Assembly (NCBI RefSeq): GCF_000238255.3
Contig: NZ_CP011039.1
Location: forward strand, 1,847,001-1,911,000
Reading direction: 5' to 3'
Length of the DNA stretch: 64,000 nucleotides
Source of the DNA: Pseudoalteromonas spongiae UST010723-006
GTDB lineage: Bacteria > Pseudomonadota > Gammaproteobacteria > Enterobacterales > Alteromonadaceae
The translations under genes and the position numbers were made by a program. A model generated the notes under the pieces. The model was not told the DNA's origin, did no database searches, and was given only the letters and a program-made list of their open reading frames with translations. Shown here in pieces: positions 10,168 to 18,275 of the stretch (position 1 is the first letter of the stretch; every line of letters starts with the position of its first letter).

Positions 10168-10858
10168 ACAACTGCGCGATATAATTAACCAAGGACTGTG
10201 GAAAAATAACCCAGCATTGGTACAACTGCTTGGTTTATGCCCATTATTGGCAGTATCGGCGACCGTAACCAATGCGCTTGGTTTAGGATTAGCCACCTTG
10301 TTTGTATTGTTAGGGTCAAACGTCACCGTAGCAATAGTACGTGAATGGGTGCCAAAAGAAATTCGCATTCCAGTATTTGTGATGATCATCGCCGCATTTG
10401 TGACAATGATCGAGTTATTAATGAATGCCTTTAGTCACGAGCTGTACTTATCACTGGGTATTTTCATTCCATTAATCGTTACCAACTGCGCCATTATTGG
10501 TCGTGCGGAAGCATTTGCCTCTAAAAATTCAGTGCCACTTGCAGCATTTGATGGTTTGATGATGGGACTGGGTTTTCTTGCTGTGTTAATGCTATTGGGC
10601 GCGATGCGTGAATTATTAGGACAAGGTACTTTATTTGATGGTGCACATTTACTGCTGGGTGATTGGGCAAAAGTGTTACGCATTGAAATAATGCAAACCG
10701 AAACAAAGTTTTTACTTGCGATTCTATCACCAGGTGCTTTCTTAGGCATGGGCTTGCTTATTGCGTTAAAAAATTACATTGACGCTAAACAGCAATCACA
10801 ACAAGACGAACCAATTACTGAAAAAGCGCCACGCGCACGTGTAACAAGCCTGGACTAA
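10160..10858 (+). CDS. rsxE: Electron transport complex membrane subunit RsxE/RnfE
   Basis: 232 residues, about six membrane helices, paralogous to RsxA. Family blocks visible: [21 protein letters not shown] near the N-terminus and [16 protein letters not shown], each with the conserved cysteine matching those in RsxA. The cytoplasmic C-terminus is short and charged. Start overlaps the rsxG end, consistent with one operon; nth follows after 4 bases. Confidence 0.94.
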   Translation: MTEQLRDIINQGLWKNNPALVQLLGLCPLLAVSATVTNALGLGLATLFVLLGSNVTVAIVREWVPKEIRIPVFVMIIAAFVTMIELLMNAFSHELYLSLGIFIPLIVTNCAIIGRAEAFASKNSVPLAAFDGLMMGLGFLAVLMLLGAMRELLGQGTLFDGAHLLLGDWAKVLRIEIMQTETKFLLAILSPGAFLGMGLLIALKNYIDAKQQSQQDEPITEKAPRARVTSLD

Positions 10859-10862
10859 GCAC

Positions 10863-11498
10863 ATGAATAAAACAAAACGCCGCGAAATATTAGAGCGTTT
10901 ACGCGCCGACAACCCAGAGCCTAAATCGGAATTAGAATACTCAAATCCGTTTGAATTATTGGTTGCGGTTACGTTATCAGCACAGGCAACGGACGTTGGC
11001 GTAAATAAAGCAACACGTAAGCTATTTCCCGTAGCCAATACGCCAGAAGCCATTGTGGCACTTGGTGTTGAAGGCCTCAAAGAATACATAAAAACCATTG
11101 GCCTTTATAACTCAAAAGCTAACAATGTTTATAAACTTAGCCAAATATTAATTGAAAAGCATAACAGCCAAGTACCTGAAAGTTTAGAGGCGTTAGTTGC
11201 CCTACCCGGTGTTGGCCGCAAAACTGCAAATGTTGTTTTAAACTGTGCTTTTGGTTGGCCAACAATTGCAGTCGACACCCATATTTTCCGCGTATCAAAC
11301 CGTACTAAATTCGCCATGGGTAAAGACGTTGATGCAGTAGAAGCAAAACTTGAAAAAGTGGTACCAAAAGAATTTAAAGTAGACGTACACCACTGGCTTA
11401 TTTTACATGGCCGATACGTATGTGTTGCGCGAAAACCCAAATGCGGCAGCTGTTTAATTGAAGATTTATGTGAATTTAAAGAGAAGATTGATTTGTAG
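10863..11498 (+). CDS. nth: Endonuclease III
   Basis: 211 residues. A bifunctional DNA glycosylase/AP lyase that removes oxidised pyrimidines. The helix-hairpin-helix LPGVGRKTA gives catalytic Lys120, and VDTH gives Asp138, the same numbers as in E. coli. The C-terminal 4Fe-4S motif C-x6-C-x2-C-x5-C is complete (CVARKPKCGSCLIEDLC). It is the last gene of the rsx operon, an arrangement also found in other gammaproteobacteria, and a strong terminator follows. Confidence 0.97.
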   Translation: MNKTKRREILERLRADNPEPKSELEYSNPFELLVAVTLSAQATDVGVNKATRKLFPVANTPEAIVALGVEGLKEYIKTIGLYNSKANNVYKLSQILIEKHNSQVPESLEALVALPGVGRKTANVVLNCAFGWPTIAVDTHIFRVSNRTKFAMGKDVDAVEAKLEKVVPKEFKVDVHHWLILHGRYVCVARKPKCGSCLIEDLCEFKEKIDL

Positions 11499-11520
11499 TT
11501 CACAGATATTTAATAAAGTA

Positions 11521-11547
11521 AAAAGGGCATTTTAAATGCCCTTTTTT
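11521..11547. terminator. Bidirectional terminator between nth and ornithine decarboxylase gene
   Basis: A 12-base perfect stem (AAAAGGGCATTT and its complement) with a one-base centre, flanked by A and T runs so it can work in both directions for the two convergent genes. Confidence 0.85.
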
Positions 11548-11573
11548 GCGAGTATTTCACGTAAACAAAGTGA

Positions 11574-12773
11574 TTAAGCACTTACAACTAGGTTGGTGCT
11601 CTCAACTTCATTTAATACCACAGTAGCTGCGCGCTTAAAGAAGTTAAAATCTGTTGCCGTACATGAAGTATACGCGCCCATCATAGTTGAGATAATAAGG
11701 TCGCCATTTTCCAGTTTAGGTAACATAATTTCTTCGCGGATCACATCAATGCTGTCGCATGTTGGACCTGCAAGTACCGACATAAAACGCTCACCAGTTG
11801 TTTGCGCTGAATCAATTTGATACTTAGCTTCGTCAAACATTAAACCGCTAAACGAGCCATATAAACCGTCATCCAAGTAATACCAAGTTTTGCCGCCACG
11901 CACTGCTTGCCCCATCACTGATGCAATATTAGTTACTGCCGTTGCCACAATAAAACGCCCTGGTTCAGCAATCACGCGTACTGTTTCAGGTAACTTCGCC
12001 AATGCATCACGAATAGGTGCACAAAAATCAGCAATATTTGGCACTTCTGGTGTGTATTTCACAGGGAAACCACCACCAATATCAAGTGTACTCAGTGCAG
12101 GTAAACCCGCATCAATTACCGCCAACATAATGTGATGGCATTTGGTAATCGCATCTGCGTATTTCACACCACTTTTGGTTTGTGAGCCAACATGGAACGA
12201 TAGCCCTTTAATGCGAATACCTAAATCAAATGCATGTTGAATTAGTGTTATAGCATCTTCAGGTAAGCAACCGAATTTTTTCGATAAGTCAGCTAATACC
12301 TCAGGGTTTGGAAAGCTAACGCGTACCAATAACTCAACCTGATCTTTGTATTTTTCAAACTTATCAATTTCGTTGATGTTATCAACCACAAACACATTGC
12401 AGCCATACGCAAGTGCATGTGAAATATCAATATCACGCTTAATTGGGTGCGTTTGAATTGTACGCTCACTCGGTACACCGACCGATTGTACAAGGTCGAC
12501 TTCACCGTTTGTTGCTAAATCAAAATACGCACCTTCAGCAAGCAACGTAGTTACAACAGCTGGGTGTGGTAATGGCTTTAGCGCATAGTGCAAATCAACA
12601 TTCGGTAATGCGGCCTGTAACGCACGATATTGTGTTCTGATCAGATCACAATCTAGCACCATAAGCGGTGAACCAAATTGAGCAACTAATTGTTCAGCTT
12701 GTGGTTTTTCAATTACTAAACCGTGACAAGCATCAACATTGGTAATAGGGGCCATTACAGGTGTTAAAGACAT
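11574..12773 (-). CDS. PLP-dependent ornithine (ornithine/lysine) decarboxylase, alanine-racemase fold
   Basis: 399 residues. Catalyses ornithine to putrescine, the first step of polyamine synthesis; some bacterial members also use lysine. Fold type III features: PLP lysine Lys66 in YALKPLPHP (the usual motif is YAVK-x-NP), HVGSQ, the GGGFP glycine loop, EPGRF, and the active-site cysteine in GPTCDSID near the C-terminus. This is the eukaryote-like decarboxylase family, unrelated to the large E. coli SpeC. It starts at an ATG with a GGAGAA site upstream. It is monocistronic, with an AT-rich leader containing a 7-1-7 dyad (12818-12832). Confidence 0.9.
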   Translation of the reverse strand: MSLTPVMAPITNVDACHGLVIEKPQAEQLVAQFGSPLMVLDCDLIRTQYRALQAALPNVDLHYALKPLPHPAVVTTLLAEGAYFDLATNGEVDLVQSVGVPSERTIQTHPIKRDIDISHALAYGCNVFVVDNINEIDKFEKYKDQVELLVRVSFPNPEVLADLSKKFGCLPEDAITLIQHAFDLGIRIKGLSFHVGSQTKSGVKYADAITKCHHIMLAVIDAGLPALSTLDIGGGFPVKYTPEVPNIADFCAPIRDALAKLPETVRVIAEPGRFIVATAVTNIASVMGQAVRGGKTWYYLDDGLYGSFSGLMFDEAKYQIDSAQTTGERFMSVLAGPTCDSIDVIREEIMLPKLENGDLIISTMMGAYTSCTATDFNFFKRAATVVLNEVESTNLVVSA

Positions 12774-13201
12774 AGCGATTCTCCGAGCAGTGTCAATAAA
12801 ACTAAACTAATCAAATAAACTCATTATGAGTTCGAGCGAGTTAAACATACTTAAACATTCAAGTTCACTCTTGGATAGTTGCTCTATCGCCTTGCTGCAA
12901 TAAATTGCAATGTACTCGGATTGGCTATCAACAAGAAGCGTGCGAATAATAAATCAGATTTTTTTAGATGCAATCTTTTTTTATTAAAATTTAATAAAAA
13001 TATTTAAAATAAAATTAAAGCTATAAATATCAATTAACTATGGCGTTTTATAAAAAGTAATAATCAAGCGTAATGCTTAACTTGTAATGTGAGCAAGCAA
13101 GAAAATGCCGAAAACAACAAAATACAAGCGTTGCGCGATTTTATTATGAATAATCCGAAAGCAGCCAAATAAACTAGCCTCAACTAGGCGCTAGCAATTT
13201 A

Positions 13202-13231
13202 TTTAAAGGCTTTGTCCGCAAAGCCTTTAAA
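13202..13231. terminator. Strong hairpin of unclear role (terminator-like)
   Basis: A perfect 13-base stem (TTTAAAGGCTTTG and its complement) closed by the loop TCCG. The T runs are only partial on both strands, and no annotated gene ends here, so it may terminate an unannotated short transcript or be a structural element. Confidence 0.4.
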
Positions 13232-13273
13232 AATAATGTACTGAGCCCAATAATCTATAACAGTAAATTACTG

Positions 13274-13315
13274 TTTTACGCTTAGCGATAAGCAACAATT
13301 TTGTTAAGCGTAAAA
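13274..13315 (+). promoter_or_regulatory. Inverted repeat with mutually exclusive hairpins upstream of gloA
   Basis: TTTTACGCTTA (13274-13284) is perfectly complementary to 13305-13315. The same left arm can instead form a small GCTTA hairpin with a GCGA loop (13280-13293), followed by an AACAA/TTGTT hairpin (13294-13305). It lies 27 bases before the gloA ATG. It could be a protein operator or a switching leader. Confidence 0.4.
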
Positions 13316-13342
13316 ATATAAAACCTGTTTATAGGGGCACAT

Positions 13343-13732
13343 ATGCGTTTGTTACACACCATGATCCGTGTTGCGGATTTAGATAAGTCTGTTGAGTTTT
13401 ATACCAAAGTACTCGGTATGAAAGAGCTACGACGTTCTGAAAATACTGAATACCGTTATACGTTGGCATTTGTTGGTTATGGCGACGAAAAAGACAATGC
13501 GGTTATTGAGCTAACCTACAACTGGGATACCGACAGCTACGACCACGGTAATGCATTTGGTCACTTAGCCATTGAATATGATGACATTTACGCTGCGTGC
13601 GAAGAAATCAAAGCGCTAGGTGGTGTTGTATCGCGCGAGCCAGGCCCAGTAAAAGGCGGCACAACCGAAATTGCGTTTGTCAAAGACCCAGATGGTTACT
13701 CTATTGAGCTAATACAAAATAAATTTAAGTAG
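13343..13732 (+). CDS. gloA: Lactoylglutathione lyase (glyoxalase I)
   Basis: 129 residues. Isomerises the methylglyoxal-glutathione hemithioacetal to S-lactoylglutathione in methylglyoxal detoxification. All four metal ligands match E. coli GloA in position: His5, Glu56, His74 and Glu122. The short length without extra loops suggests the nickel-activated class. The ATG follows an AGGGGC site. The gene is monocistronic; a 14-base palindrome (13733-13746) and a 10-base stem-loop (13749-13778) lie just after the stop, but with no T run. Confidence 0.96.
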   Translation: MRLLHTMIRVADLDKSVEFYTKVLGMKELRRSENTEYRYTLAFVGYGDEKDNAVIELTYNWDTDSYDHGNAFGHLAIEYDDIYAACEEIKALGGVVSREPGPVKGGTTEIAFVKDPDGYSIELIQNKFK

Positions 13733-13748
13733 TAGCCAATTGGCTATC

Positions 13749-13778
13749 GGTTAGCTCATGATAATCACTGAGCTAACC
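13749..13778. terminator. Stem-loop between convergent gloA and qnr-like gene
   Basis: GGTTAGCTCA (13749-13758) pairs perfectly with 13769-13778 across a 10-base loop. There is no T tract, so terminator function is uncertain. Confidence 0.4.
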
Positions 13779-13801
13779 AAACCAACAGGTATAGTCTTTT
13801 A

Positions 13802-14449
13802 TTACACCACCACTACGCCTAAGTAGTTTAGCAATGACGCTTGCTGCCATGGGTTAATTTTAACACCCGTTAAATTTACTCGACGGGGATCTAATCCGTC
13901 TAGATCGATATCGGTCAGATCGCAGCCCGTTAACTTAAATTGTCGCCAACTTTCCGGTGAAAATTCACCGCCACTTAGGTCCGAGCCAGACAAAGACGCA
14001 TCTTGTAAATTAGCGCCAATCCAGCGGTTATTATTGAGCTTACATTTTTCAATGCATTGATTATCGAAATTCGCATACGATAAATTGCAGTTAGTCATTT
14101 CAACACTGCAAAAATAGTTTCGGTATGAGATTTGATTTGCAAAACTCGTTCTGAAAAAGTCCGCGCCTTTGAGATCACACTGATTAAACTTAGCACCAAA
14201 ACAATTTGCACCAATAAACGAGCAAAGAGACAACTGACAACTAATAAACTGAACATCTTGCAATTTGGCATATGAAAAATCACACCCTATTTCATCGCCT
14301 TGCTCTATAAATACACACTCAATAAATTGCGTATCTTGCAGTTGTGTTCGTGAAAAGTTGCAGCGCAAAAAATGACATTGATTAAACACACTATGAGTTA
14401 AATCTTGTTGAGAGAAATCTTTTTCAATATAAGTCTGCTGTTCAAACAT
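13802..14449 (-). CDS. Qnr-family pentapeptide repeat protein (QnrA-like)
   Basis: 215 residues, near the 218 of QnrA. The whole chain is built of A(D/N)LXX pentapeptides that form a right-handed quadrilateral beta-helix mimicking DNA and protecting gyrase and topoisomerase IV from quinolones. Features shared with QnrA as I recall it: GANCFG, the DLKGADF coil, NLSYAN, ECK/KCKLN loop, GSDLSGGEF, the C-terminal GLDPRRVNL and WQQ capping helix. It sits alone on the chromosome with no integrase or transposase beside it, so it looks intrinsic. No LexA-box dyad was seen upstream. Its native role is unknown; resistance would need testing. Confidence 0.85.
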   Translation of the reverse strand: MFEQQTYIEKDFSQQDLTHSVFNQCHFLRCNFSRTQLQDTQFIECVFIEQGDEIGCDFSYAKLQDVQFISCQLSLCSFIGANCFGAKFNQCDLKGADFFRTSFANQISYRNYFCSVEMTNCNLSYANFDNQCIEKCKLNNNRWIGANLQDASLSGSDLSGGEFSPESWRQFKLTGCDLTDIDLDGLDPRRVNLTGVKINPWQQASLLNYLGVVVV

Positions 14450-14692
14450 GCCGTTACCCGTTAATTTAGTTAGCGGCAGATTAACATTAGAGAAAGATTA
14501 TTCAATAAAAATAACTCTTTAAAATACAAAAATTTAAAATCGCTCAAATCTGGGTTTTAAGACACCTAATTAACAACTGGAAGCGAGAAAATAATTCAAG
14601 CCAAGAAACCGAGCTGAAAAATAATTTATGCGCTTAAACGCGATTCTAGCGTTGATTTAAAAAATTAATTAACGGTTGGCTTTATTTAATTA

Positions 14693-15175
14693 TTAACAAC
14701 CAGTAAGTACTTGTTGATACACAGGCGGCGTGCTGGCTGATGCGGCTTGGGTATAACGAAAATAGCAATTATCATCGCTTATTTGCGTATCCCCATCAAA
14801 ATCCCAACCAATATAGGTAAATCTAATACCTTGATATTGGATCTGCAGATCGTCGGATAAGTTAATGCGCTTCTCAATATCTGTGTTATCCAAGTAGCCC
14901 CACATAAGTCGCGTCTCAAACGAGCCATTATTATCAAGATCAACATCGAAAAGATCAGGTCGACCAGGGACGGCTTGTGTTGAGTAGCTTTTCATTAGAG
15001 ATTTGTAGTGAACAAGATCATTGGCTTGTTCAACACTTACTTGAATTTGATTGATCACTTCACTGCGCGCATCGCTCGATAGTCCCATGAACCTTGGAAT
15101 AGCAGTAACAGCTAATACACCGAGTATGACAATGACAATAATCAATTCTATAAGCGTAAATCCACGTGATTTCAT
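14693..15175 (-). CDS. Type IV prepilin-like protein (MSHA-type pilin)
   Basis: 160 residues. The N-terminus has the class III prepilin signal: short basic leader MKSRG, cleavage before Phe6, Glu at mature position 5 (FTLIE), then a hydrophobic helix. The C-terminal part contains an Asp-rich DFDGDTQISDDN segment and a C-terminal disulfide pair (Cys in NCYF and the final GC), as in MshA-like pilins. It stands alone, away from any pilus assembly operon, so it may be a stand-alone minor pilin or pseudopilin. Confidence 0.8.
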   Translation of the reverse strand: MKSRGFTLIELIIVIVILGVLAVTAIPRFMGLSSDARSEVINQIQVSVEQANDLVHYKSLMKSYSTQAVPGRPDLFDVDLDNNGSFETRLMWGYLDNTDIEKRINLSDDLQIQYQGIRFTYIGWDFDGDTQISDDNCYFRYTQAASASTPPVYQQVLTGC

Positions 15176-15300
15176 AACAGCGTTAAATCAATAAGAACTG
15201 GGACGTTTATAATATAGCAATTATCTGGTAATTCGAAATTAAATGAGGTGATTGCTTGATTTAGGTTCTGAGAGTTTCAGAAGAATAGATTCAGAATAAG

Positions 15301-15376
15301 TGGCGTCCCCTAGGGGATTCGAACCCCTGTTACCGCCGTGAAAGGGCGGTGTCCTAGGCCTCTAGACGAAGGGGAC
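15301..15376 (-). tRNA. tRNA-Glu (TTC), distal copy
   Basis: 76 bases with GTCCCCT/AGGGGAC acceptor stem, anticodon TTC and encoded CCA. Last gene of the Ala-Glu array in transcription order. Confidence 0.97.
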
Positions 15377-15481
15377 GCAGTATCTTAAAGATAATGTGTC
15401 ACTAGGACTGGTTATTTTCACTCTTACCATACGAGCTTTAATGACTCACCCCACTCTTTTAAAACTAAGCTTAAAAATAAG

Positions 15482-15557
15482 TGGCGTCCCCTAGGGGATT
15501 CGAACCCCTGTTACCGCCGTGAAAGGGCGGTGTCCTAGGCCTCTAGACGAAGGGGAC
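15482..15557 (-). tRNA. tRNA-Glu (TTC), third copy
   Basis: Identical to the other three tRNA-Glu copies; flanked by a conserved spacer of about 95-105 bases. Confidence 0.97.
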
Positions 15558-15653
15558 AACATGGTGTTGTCACTAGGACTGGTTATTTATACTCTTACCA
15601 TGCGAGCTTTTAATGACTCACCCCACTCTTTTAAAAATAAGCTTAAAAATAAG

Positions 15654-15729
15654 TGGCGTCCCCTAGGGGATTCGAACCCCTGTTACCGCCGTGAAAGGGC
15701 GGTGTCCTAGGCCTCTAGACGAAGGGGAC
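15654..15729 (-). tRNA. tRNA-Glu (TTC), second copy
   Basis: Identical to the other three tRNA-Glu copies, with encoded CCA and the same conserved spacer. Confidence 0.97.
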
Positions 15730-15824
15730 AACATGGTGTTGTCACTAGGACTGGTTATTTTCACTCTTACCATACGAGCTTTAATGACTCACCCCACTCT
15801 TTTAAAACTAAGCTTAAAAGTAAG

Positions 15825-15900
15825 TGGCGTCCCCTAGGGGATTCGAACCCCTGTTACCGCCGTGAAAGGGCGGTGTCCTAGGCCTCTAGACGAAGGGGAC
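15825..15900 (-). tRNA. tRNA-Glu (TTC), first copy
   Basis: Identical to the other three tRNA-Glu copies. It follows tRNA-Ala in the transcript. Confidence 0.97.
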
Positions 15901-15953
15901 AACATGGTGTTGTCACTAGGACTGGTTATTTATACTCAAACCATAAGAGTTAT

Positions 15954-16029
15954 TGGTGGAGCTATGCGGGATCGAACCGCAGACCTCCTCGCTGCCAGCG
16001 AGGCGCTCTCCCAGCTGAGCTATAGCCCC
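15954..16029 (-). tRNA. tRNA-Ala (GGC)
   Basis: 76 bases, acceptor stem GGGGCTA with TAGCTCC (one G-T pair), D-arm GCTCAGCTGG, anticodon GGC and encoded CCA. First gene of the Ala-Glu array. Confidence 0.96.
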
Positions 16030-16077
16030 AAACTGCATCCTCAAGAGATAACTCGTGTATCGCTGAAGACGGGGCGC

Positions 16078-16106
16078 ATTTTATGGAGCTAGCAAAACAA
16101 AGTCAA
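16078..16106 (-). promoter_or_regulatory. Promoter of the tRNA-Ala/Glu array
   Basis: On the minus strand TTGACT (16101-16106) and TAAAAT (16078-16083) are 17 bases apart, followed by a GC-rich discriminator (GCGCCCCG), as at the other tRNA promoters in this window. Confidence 0.85.
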
Positions 16107-16232
16107 CATTTTTTTAAGCATAGTGCATTGTTCGCACCATTTTTAATCAAGATGAACACTTGTTCACCAAGATTGTGATTTTTCGACCTGTTTCAACAGC
16201 CTAGCTATCAATATTTATACAAATAATTGACG

Positions 16233-18161
16233 CTAATATAGTCGCATCAAGGAAGATTTAACTGCGATATCCTGATAAAACCAAAATTTCCCTTGTTTTT
16301 CTACACCTGCCAATATCGCATTTTCATCTACCAATATTGTTTCAAATTCTGCTGTGCGTGGGTTTATGCGAATTACCATGTAGCCTTCTGCTTTTTTAAT
16401 ACTGGCAAACAAATCTTCACCATCACTCAAAAGATCATCCACCGTATTATCAGGAATCGTTAACAGTGTATTGATTTGCCCTTTTTTATTTCGTTGCTTA
16501 ATGGTGTTGTTATTTTCAACAAAATAAATATTGCCATTATCATCACCTGTTACACAACTCGCTTGCTCATTACCTAGCTGGGTAACTTCAAACGAATCTA
16601 ATGACAGTGTACTTGGGTACGTTTTGCCATTAATCAACTGGTGAACCAATAGTGTATTTTGTTGCGGTAAAAATTGCCTAATAAATACTGAATGCGAAAG
16701 CGATTGTGTTTGTTTTACCGAGTTACCATTATTAATAACTAACTGCTTGCCCAACGAGTAGATAAATGCGTTATCAGACAACCAAGTAAAACCGTTTAAA
16801 TGCTGCCCTTTATTCAGCTCGGCTAGGACCGTTAATTCATTATTGCGAGATCGATACAGCGCCTGCTCACCAGAGAAGTCAGATGAAAAAAGTATATCCC
16901 CACTGCTATTTGCTATTGGCATTAAATTCGCACCAGCCAAATCAATTCTTTTAAACGTAGTAGGGTTTTCGTTAACTGATTTAAGCACAAGCACTACATT
17001 TAAATGTGTGTGTTCAATTAAGATTGCGTCACCGTGTTTATCAAACTGCGCTTGGGTAATCGTTTTGTTCGTTGCATATGGCAATACTTCAGTTTTGCCA
17101 CGTTCAACATCCAAAAGCATAAGTTGGGTATTCTTGGCTAGTAATAGTTGTAAGCCACTTGCATGCCAATCAAGTGATGTGTAATTACCCACATCTTGAA
17201 AAATACGCTCTTTGTTTTTGCTTTCTATATTGATAATTGAAACCGCTTTGCGCATTTGCCCTTCATCAGTCAGTACCGCAACCTTTTCTAGATCTTGCGA
17301 GACTGAAAAACTAATCACACCTTTCGCATTTTCAAATGCCGAAAATGCGTGCAACTTAGCGGCTTTATCATCAAATACGGTTATTTGATTCAAATGAGCA
17401 ATATAAATGCGCTGCCCAACACTTTTAGGCGCCACATTCATTAAATACTCAACACTAAATAACTGGTTTGCTTGTCCCAAATGATTTAACACAAAAACAT
17501 CAGTACCTTGATGATTGTTGCGCGTTGTAAATGCAGGTTGACCTTTAAACCAAAATGTATGGGTTATTTTTTGCGGCGTGTTAAAAATTTCACTTTCATT
17601 CACGCCACTTTTTAACCATAACGCCGATCCTAAGTCGCCCTCTTTAACAAATAGCATTTCATTGGCATTTCTATTTTGTGAAAACGCAAACGCATTCTGT
17701 TGTTTGTGTGTCAGTGGTGATAATGATGTGAAGTGCATGGGTACTAAATGTTGCTTTTTATATACATGAGCGACAACCCCCACAACAAAAAACACTAAAA
17801 CACTTATCGCCAAAAGAAATAGTTTTATCCGATTCCCACTAAATTTTGCGGCCTCTTCTTTTAAGCAATAGCCTTTTTTAGGATAGGTAACTAAATAGTT
17901 CGCAGTTGCCGCTTGTTCATTAAGGGCTTTGCGAATAAGTGCAATCGCTCTTTGTATCAAGCTAGCGTTAAAAACTCGCCCCGGCCATACCTGGTTAAAA
18001 ATATCCTCGCTACTTATTACTTTACCTTGGTTATGATAAAGCAACTCAAGCACTGCCATTACTTTAGGTTCGAGCTCACTTATTCCATTTGTTGTAACAA
18101 CCTCACAGCGAGAAAAATCAAACTGAAAGGTTTGGTAACTATACTGCTGAGAATCGTGCAT
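16233..18161 (-). CDS. ToxR/CadC-like membrane-bound winged-helix regulator with beta-propeller sensor
   Basis: 642 residues. Residues about 8-103 form an OmpR-type winged helix (ELEPKVMAVLELL, ISSEDIFNQVWPGR, LIQRAIALIRKAL, YPKKGYCL). One membrane helix follows (about 112-132), and the remaining 500 residues are periplasmic with repeated beta-strand blocks suggestive of a TolB/WD40-type propeller. Such one-component regulators bind DNA at the membrane and sense a periplasmic signal. The gene is divergent from the secreted esterase at 18276, which is therefore a natural candidate target. The ligand is unknown. Confidence 0.82.
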   Translation of the reverse strand: MHDSQQYSYQTFQFDFSRCEVVTTNGISELEPKVMAVLELLYHNQGKVISSEDIFNQVWPGRVFNASLIQRAIALIRKALNEQAATANYLVTYPKKGYCLKEEAAKFSGNRIKLFLLAISVLVFFVVGVVAHVYKKQHLVPMHFTSLSPLTHKQQNAFAFSQNRNANEMLFVKEGDLGSALWLKSGVNESEIFNTPQKITHTFWFKGQPAFTTRNNHQGTDVFVLNHLGQANQLFSVEYLMNVAPKSVGQRIYIAHLNQITVFDDKAAKLHAFSAFENAKGVISFSVSQDLEKVAVLTDEGQMRKAVSIINIESKNKERIFQDVGNYTSLDWHASGLQLLLAKNTQLMLLDVERGKTEVLPYATNKTITQAQFDKHGDAILIEHTHLNVVLVLKSVNENPTTFKRIDLAGANLMPIANSSGDILFSSDFSGEQALYRSRNNELTVLAELNKGQHLNGFTWLSDNAFIYSLGKQLVINNGNSVKQTQSLSHSVFIRQFLPQQNTLLVHQLINGKTYPSTLSLDSFEVTQLGNEQASCVTGDDNGNIYFVENNNTIKQRNKKGQINTLLTIPDNTVDDLLSDGEDLFASIKKAEGYMVIRINPRTAEFETILVDENAILAGVEKQGKFWFYQDIAVKSSLMRLY

Positions 18162-18215
18162 AATACGGTGCTGCCCTGACCTAAGTAAAACTTAAGCTAT
18201 TCTAAAGGCCTGAAT

Positions 18216-18267
18216 CCTTGTGTTTTTTTGTTCAACTGACAAAGTTGTTCGACTTTAACACACAAGG
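18216..18267 (+). promoter_or_regulatory. Inverted repeat covering the esterase ribosome site
   Basis: CCTTGTGT (18216-18223) is complementary to ACACAAGG (18260-18267), with an inner CAACT/AGTTG pair (18233-18237, 18243-18247). The right arm contains most of the AAGGA ribosome site (18264-18268), 7 bases before the ATG. It may hide the site in the mRNA or be a DNA operator. Confidence 0.4.
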
Positions 18268-18275
18268 ACAATCCA

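Larger units (their letters stand above)
12774..13342. other. 569-base divergent spacer between decarboxylase and gloA
   Basis: No gene found. It contains an AACTCAT-T-ATGAGTT dyad (12818-12832) in the probable decarboxylase leader, a very AT-rich block at about 12955-13040 likely to carry promoters, a 13-base-stem hairpin (13202-13231), and an 11-base inverted repeat with alternative inner hairpins (13274-13315) just upstream of gloA. Confidence 0.6.
15301..15940 (-). repeat. Tandem tRNA-Glu plus spacer repeats (~172-181 bases)
   Basis: Not only the four tRNA genes but also the spacers are nearly identical (shared blocks such as GTCACTAGGACTGGTTATTT and ATGACTCACCCCACTCTTTT), so the array arose by unit duplication or is being homogenised by gene conversion. 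Confidence 0.9.

Noticed and set aside
13802..14449. Mobile resistance cassette carrying a qnr gene
   Set aside because: No transposase, integrase, attC-like site or terminal repeats flank the gene; it lies between ordinary chromosomal genes.
15519..16092. Short plus-strand frames starting MKGRCPRPLDEGDN
   Set aside because: They are antisense translations of tRNA-Glu and tRNA-Ala genes.
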